DNA from: Myxococcales bacterium
GTDB lineage: Bacteria > Myxococcota_A > Polyangia > Haliangiales > Haliangiaceae
Length of the DNA: 64,000 bases
NCBI GenBank assembly: GCA_016707895.1
Contig: JADJGV010000002.1
Location: 682,001-746,000 of the forward strand
Direction: 5' to 3'
The position numbers and the translations under genes were made by a program. Positions 60,014 to 64,000 of this stretch are shown here, piece after piece. A model generated the notes under the pieces. That model was given only the letters and a program-made list of their open reading frames with translations. It was not told the DNA's origin and did not search any database. Position 1 is the stretch's first letter. Each line of letters opens with the position of its first letter.

Positions 60014-60995
60014 GCAAATCGGAATTCGGCCGCCGCGCCGCGGCCTGGTGCTGGGCTGCGGCGGCACGCTGGGCGCGGCGTGGACGCTGGCCCACCTCGT
60101 CGAGGTCGAGCGCGCGCTCGGCTGGGACGCGCGCGCCGCCGACGTCATCGTCGGCACCTCCGCTGGCTCGGAGCTGGCGATGCTGCTGGGCGCCGGCGTC
60201 GCCGCGTCGACCATCCTGGCCGCCGCGCTGGGCGAGCGCGAGGCGCCGGCGGCGCTGCGCCACCGCTTCGCTCACCCGCCGCCGTCGTTCCCACCGTGGC
60301 CGACCGCGCGCCCGGCGGCGCCCGGCGTGGCGCTGGCCCGCGGCGCGACCGCGCTGACCCGCATCACCGCGCTCTTGCCGGTCGGCCGCGGCGACCCGGC
60401 GTTCCTCGACGCGCTGGTCGACGCCCACGTCGCGCCCGGCGGCTGGGTCGCGCACCCGGCCACGTGGGTCGTCACGGTCGACCTGGCCACCGGCCAGCGG
60501 GTGGCGTTCGGCGCGCCCGGCGCCCCGCCGGCGTCGATGCGCGACGCGGTGCGCGCGTCGTGGGCGGTGCCGACCTGGTTCCCGCCGGTGGCGATCGGCG
60601 GCCGCCGCTACGTCGACGGCGGCGTCGCGTCGCCGGCGTCGGTCGACCTGCTCGCGGCCCGCGGCCTCGACGAGGTGATCGTGCTGGCGCCGATGGCGTC
60701 GACCGATCCCGGGCCGCGCGCCGGGCTGGGCCGGATCGAGGGCGTCGTGCGCCGCGCGATGACCCGCACGCTCGACGCCGAGGTCGCGCAAGTCCGGGCC
60801 GCCGGCACGCGCGTGTTGCGGCTCGAGCCCGACCGCCGCGACCTCGCCGCGCTGGGCCCCAACTTCATGGTTCGCGATCGCCGCCACGCCGCGCTCGAGG
60901 CGTGCCTCATCCACGCGCGCGCCTCGGTCGCGCGCGCGTGCGCCCGCGATCGCGTCGGCCCCGCCACCGCCACCTCCGTCCGGAGCGCGTCATGA
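60006..60995 (+). CDS. Patatin-like phospholipase
   Basis: A 329-residue patatin. GLVLGCGGTLGAAWTLAHL is the oxyanion-hole Gly-rich loop, VIVGTSAGSELAML carries the nucleophile Ser (GTSAG), and VDGGVASPASVDL supplies the catalytic Asp of the dyad. ATG at 60006 is chosen because an upstream start at 59904 runs through the operator and antisense TetR sequence. The stop overlaps the monooxygenase start (ATGA). Lipid-acyl hydrolysis feeding the following oxidases is inferred. Confidence 0.85.
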   Translation: MVSQIGIRPPRRGLVLGCGGTLGAAWTLAHLVEVERALGWDARAADVIVGTSAGSELAMLLGAGVAASTILAAALGEREAPAALRHRFAHPPPSFPPWPTARPAAPGVALARGATALTRITALLPVGRGDPAFLDALVDAHVAPGGWVAHPATWVVTVDLATGQRVAFGAPGAPPASMRDAVRASWAVPTWFPPVAIGGRRYVDGGVASPASVDLLAARGLDEVIVLAPMASTDPGPRAGLGRIEGVVRRAMTRTLDAEVAQVRAAGTRVLRLEPDRRDLAALGPNFMVRDRRHAALEACLIHARASVARACARDRVGPATATSVRSAS

Positions 60996-62458
60996 CCCAC
61001 CACGCGATCATCGTGATCGGCGCCGGCCCGTCGGGCATCGGCGCCGCCATCCGCCTGGCCCAGGCCGGGTACACCGACGTCGTCGTCCTCGAGAAGTCCG
61101 ACCGGCTCGGCGGCACCTGGCGCGACAACACCTACCCCGGGTGCGCCTGCGACGTGCCGTCGGCGCTGTACTCGTACTCGTTCGCGCCCAACCGCGAGTG
61201 GTCGCGGCTGTTCGCCGGCCAGGCCGAGATCCAGGCGTACCTCGAGCGCGTCGCGCGCGAGCACGGCGTGCCCGAGCGCGTCCGCTTCCGCACCGAGCTG
61301 ATCGGCGCGCGCTGGCAGCCCGCCGCGCGGCGCTGGCGGCTCGAGACCTCGGCCGGCCTCTACACCTGCGACGTGCTGATCGGCGCGTCGGGGCCGTGGC
61401 ACCAGCCGCGCATGCCGTCGCTGCCCGGCGACGCCAGCTTCCCCGGCCACCGCTTCCATTCGGCGCGCTGGGATCACGGCTTCGACCTGCGCGGCAAGCG
61501 GGTCGCGGTGATCGGCACCGGCGCGTCGGCGATCCAGTTCGTGCCGGCGATCCAGCCCGACGTCGCGCGGCTGCACCTGTTCCAGCGCACCGCGCAGTGG
61601 GTGCTGCCCAAGCCCGACGGCGAGCTGCCGCCGAGCGCGCGCTGGCTGTTCCGCCACGCGCCCGCGGCCGGGCGCGCGCTGCGGGCCGCCGAGTACGCGA
61701 CGCTCGAGGCGTTCGGCGCCGGCTTCCGCCACCCGCGCCTGCTGGCGCAGATCCAGCGCCTCGGCGAGCGCCACCTGGCCCGCACCGTCGCCGACCCGGC
61801 GCTGCGCGCGATGCTGACGCCCGATTACCGCCTGGGCTGCAAGCGCATCCTGATGTCGAACACGTACTACCCGGCGGTGGCGCGGCCCAACGTCGCGGTC
61901 CACGCCACCGCGGTCGCGCGCATCGACGGCTCGCGGGTGATCGGTGCCGATGGCACGGTCGCCGAGGTCGACGCGATCATCTACGGCACCGGCTTCCACA
62001 TCCTCGACATGCCGATCGCCGATCGGGTGTTCGACGGCGACGGCCGGAGCATGGCCGGGCGCTGGCAAGGCACGCCGCGCGCGTACCTGGGCACGACCGT
62101 CAGCGGCTTCCCCAACTTCTTCATGCTGCTCGGCCCCAGCCTCGGCACCGGCCACTCGTCGGCGTTCACCATCCTCGAGGCCCAGCTGACCTACGTGCTG
62201 GGCGCGCTCGGGCACCGCGCGCGCAGCGGCGACGCGGTGGTCGACGTCCGCCCCGAGGTGCAGGCCGCGTACGTCGCCGACGTGCAGGGGGCGCTGCCGC
62301 AGACGGTCTACGCCGCCGGTGGCTGCGCCAGCTACTACGTCGACGCCAACGGCATCAACAGCTTCAACTGGCCGTGGTCGACGCCGGCGATGGAGCGCCG
62401 GCTGGCGACGTTCGAGCCCGACGCGTACGAGCGCCAGCCGGCGCAGGAGGTCTCGTGA
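60992..62458 (+). CDS. Flavin-binding Baeyer-Villiger-type monooxygenase
   Basis: A 488-residue enzyme. FAD motif IIVIGAGPSGIGAAI, BVMO-type sequence GGTWRDNTYPGCACDVPS and the fingerprint GHRFHSARWDHG (FxGxxxHxxxW-like), then a second Rossmann motif VAVIGTGASAIQFVPAI for NADPH. It inserts one oxygen into ketones or hydroxylates a substrate. ATGA/TGATG overlaps place it between a patatin and an SDR, a common arrangement in operons for lipid or terpenoid breakdown. Confidence 0.92.
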   Translation: MTHHAIIVIGAGPSGIGAAIRLAQAGYTDVVVLEKSDRLGGTWRDNTYPGCACDVPSALYSYSFAPNREWSRLFAGQAEIQAYLERVAREHGVPERVRFRTELIGARWQPAARRWRLETSAGLYTCDVLIGASGPWHQPRMPSLPGDASFPGHRFHSARWDHGFDLRGKRVAVIGTGASAIQFVPAIQPDVARLHLFQRTAQWVLPKPDGELPPSARWLFRHAPAAGRALRAAEYATLEAFGAGFRHPRLLAQIQRLGERHLARTVADPALRAMLTPDYRLGCKRILMSNTYYPAVARPNVAVHATAVARIDGSRVIGADGTVAEVDAIIYGTGFHILDMPIADRVFDGDGRSMAGRWQGTPRAYLGTTVSGFPNFFMLLGPSLGTGHSSAFTILEAQLTYVLGALGHRARSGDAVVDVRPEVQAAYVADVQGALPQTVYAAGGCASYYVDANGINSFNWPWSTPAMERRLATFEPDAYERQPAQEVS

Positions 62459-63357
62459 TGGCGATCTGGTCCTCGCCCTATCCGACGTTCCCGCTCGACG
62501 GCGCGGTCGTGCTGATCACCGGCGGCGGCCGCGGCATCGGCCGCGCCACCGGCCACGCGTTCGCGCGCGCGGGCGCCCAGGTGTGGTTGGGTGATCGCGA
62601 CGAGCTGGCGGCGACGTCGGCGGCCGCCGAGATCGGCCGCGGCGCGCGTGGGCGCTATCTCGACGTCACCGATCGCGCGTCGTTCGCCGCCTTCGTCGAC
62701 GCCGCCACCGCGGTGCACCGCCGCGTCGACGTGCTGGTCAACAACGCGGGCGTCATGCCGCTTGGCGCCTTCGTCGAGCAGCCCGAGGCGATCAGCCGGC
62801 TGACGCTCGAGGTCAACCTGTGGGGCCTGATCCACGGCATGCGCCTGGTGCTGCCCGCGATGCAGGCGCGCGGGGCCGGCCACGTCGTCAACGTCGCGTC
62901 GATGGCGGGCAAGATCGCGATCCCCGGCATGGCGATCTACAACGCCAGCAAGTTCGCCGCGGTCGGCCTGTCGTCGGCGGTGCGCCGCGAGCTGGCGCCG
63001 CACGGCGTCAGCGTCAGCGCGGTCCTGCCATCGGCGGTGCGCACCGAGCTCGCGGCCGGCGTGCCGCTCGGCGGCGGCATGCCCACCGTCGACGCGGTCG
63101 ACGTGGCGGCGGCGATCGTGGCCAGCTGCCACAGCCGCAATGCGATGATCCCGGTGCCCGGCTTCCTCGGCGCCTGGGACCTGCTGGACGCGCTCGTGCC
63201 CGAGCGGCTGATGGCGTTCGGGCGCTCGCTGATCGGCGAGCGGCGCGCGCTGACGTCGATCGATCACCGCGCGCGCGATGGCTACGCCACCCGGGTCGCC
63301 GCCCAGGCCGAGGCCCACGCCGACGTGCCGGCCGCGGGGCGCCGCGCCCCCGGATAG
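62458..63357 (+). CDS. Short-chain dehydrogenase/reductase
   Basis: A 299-residue classical SDR. Cofactor motif VLITGGGRGIGRATGHAF, NNAGVMPLGAF, active-site Ser in VNVASMAGKIAIPG and YxxxK as YNASKFAAVGL. Likely oxidises an alcohol or reduces a ketone of the monooxygenase substrate. Its start overlaps the monooxygenase stop (TGATG), completing a TetR-regulated three-gene operon. Confidence 0.93.
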   Translation: MAIWSSPYPTFPLDGAVVLITGGGRGIGRATGHAFARAGAQVWLGDRDELAATSAAAEIGRGARGRYLDVTDRASFAAFVDAATAVHRRVDVLVNNAGVMPLGAFVEQPEAISRLTLEVNLWGLIHGMRLVLPAMQARGAGHVVNVASMAGKIAIPGMAIYNASKFAAVGLSSAVRRELAPHGVSVSAVLPSAVRTELAAGVPLGGGMPTVDAVDVAAAIVASCHSRNAMIPVPGFLGAWDLLDALVPERLMAFGRSLIGERRALTSIDHRARDGYATRVAAQAEAHADVPAAGRRAPG

Positions 63358-63395
63358 CCGGCCGCAGCCGCGGCCAGATCGGATACCGTCGCGGG

Positions 63396-64000
63396 ATGCG
63401 GCACGTCAGCGCGGCCCTCGTGGTCCTGGTCATCGGTGCGTGCGGCAAGGGCGCGGAGCGTTCGCAGCCCGCGCCCGCGAGCAACGCGGCGGCTCCGATG
63501 CCAGCGCCGCCCCCGCGCGACGTGCCGGCCAACGTGGCGCTCCCGCAGCTCGGCGGCGACGCGTTCCTCGAGTCGGTGCCGGTCGGGCCGTTGGCGATCG
63601 TCGACCGCGCCGCCATCATCATCGATGGCACCGAGGTGGTGCCGATCCGCGACGGCGCGGTCGAGGCCAGCCATCGTGGGGCGACGGCCGGCGCGCTCGT
63701 CATCCCGCGGATCGCGGCGTGGGCCGCGTCATGGCACGCGCTGCCCGACGCCCGCACCGCGGTGGTGGCGCTGGCCGTGCACCCCGCGCAGCCAGCGACG
63801 CTGGCCCTGCAGGTGATCGCCTCGTTCGCGAAGGCCGAGCAACGCGACTTCGCGCTGCTCGCGCGCGGCGCCGAGGGCGTCGGCGCGCTGCCGGTGCGGC
63901 TCCCCGGGACGACCCCCGACGTGCCGGCGACCGACCTGATGCTGTCGCTCACCGCGTCCCGCGCCGTCCTGGCGTCGAGCGCGGTCCCCGGCGGCGCGCC
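63396..64000 (+). CDS. Lipoprotein, unknown function (3' end outside window)
   Basis: The first ~201 residues of a protein starting MRHVSAALVVLVIGACGKG: a lipobox (IGAC) then a Pro/Ala linker (PAPASNAAAPMPAPPPRDV). The visible mature part (PVGPLAIVDRAAIIIDGTEV, VIPRIAAWAASWHAL) has alternating strands and helices resembling the periplasmic domains of ExbD/TolR-type proteins, but this is too weak to assign. It begins 38 bases after the SDR stop. Confidence 0.6.
   Translation, partial: MRHVSAALVVLVIGACGKGAERSQPAPASNAAAPMPAPPPRDVPANVALPQLGGDAFLESVPVGPLAIVDRAAIIIDGTEVVPIRDGAVEASHRGATAGALVIPRIAAWAASWHALPDARTAVVALAVHPAQPATLALQVIASFAKAEQRDFALLARGAEGVGALPVRLPGTTPDVPATDLMLSLTASRAVLASSAVPGGA

Overview
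The window is very GC-rich (clearly above two-thirds G+C) and reads as a chromosome segment of a Myxococcota bacterium, most likely Polyangia/Haliangiales (Kofleriaceae-like). The evidence is a MYXO-CTERM-type C-terminal anchor (Cys, hydrophobic helix, Arg cluster), a Hanks-type Ser/Thr kinase with C-terminal repeats, many secreted lipoproteins with Asp- or Pro-rich linkers after the lipid-attached Cys, frequent GTG/TTG starts, and extensive 4-bp ATGA/GTGA gene overlaps. No tRNA, rRNA, CRISPR array or intact insertion sequence was seen. Most long open frames opposite real genes are GC-rich artefacts and are left out.

Layout. 1-3.1 kb: partial DUF362/CBM9-like lipoprotein, an HPF/RaiA-type protein and a secreted protein. 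3.13-3.42 kb: a 286-bp fold-back (MITE-like) element whose right arm forms the end of a lipoprotein gene. 3.4-10.2 kb: the translation cluster rpsB-tsf // pyrH-frr on the minus strand, split by three unrelated envelope genes. 10.3-14.8 kb: a TlpA-like thioredoxin lipoprotein, an envelope gene with an in-frame UGA and a SECIS-like hairpin (candidate selenoprotein), a DUF2214-cytochrome c fusion, a lipoprotein resembling only the periplasmic porter of an RND pump, a small lipoprotein and a CULT-domain (cereblon-like) protein. 14.8-23.7 kb: NmrA-like oxidoreductase, SNF2 helicase, lipoprotein, Ser/Thr kinase, pdxH, lipoprotein, GGQ release-factor-like protein, an unknown protein and moaB.

23.7-36.1 kb is the most distinctive part. 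It holds four ATP-grasp proteins, a GCS2 glutamate-cysteine-ligase-like protein fused to CBS domains, two alpha/beta-hydrolase esterases, a peptidase-S51/GATase-like protein lacking its nucleophile, glycogen synthase and an N-formylglutamate-amidohydrolase-like protein. Eight of these form one tightly packed minus-strand operon. The set looks like a pathway that makes an amide- or peptide-linked small molecule or modifies a polymer, but the product cannot be inferred.

36.1-42.8 kb: two small operons, each headed by a TetR regulator and sharing a closely similar palindromic operator (tetR-cupin lipoprotein-4TM protein-cytochrome b561, and tetR-membrane/redoxin fusion), with two outer-membrane-protein genes between them. 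42.9-46.7 kb: hrpA. 46.7-56.1 kb: envelope and carbohydrate-related genes (large lipoproteins, GH99-like and GH18-like lipoproteins, macro domain, zinc-ribbon membrane protein, glycosyltransferase pair). 56.2-64 kb: DUF938 methyltransferase without a normal start codon, an ECF42-like YCII/sigma pair, M55 D-aminopeptidase, and a TetR divergent from a patatin-Baeyer-Villiger monooxygenase-SDR operon, ending in a partial lipoprotein gene.
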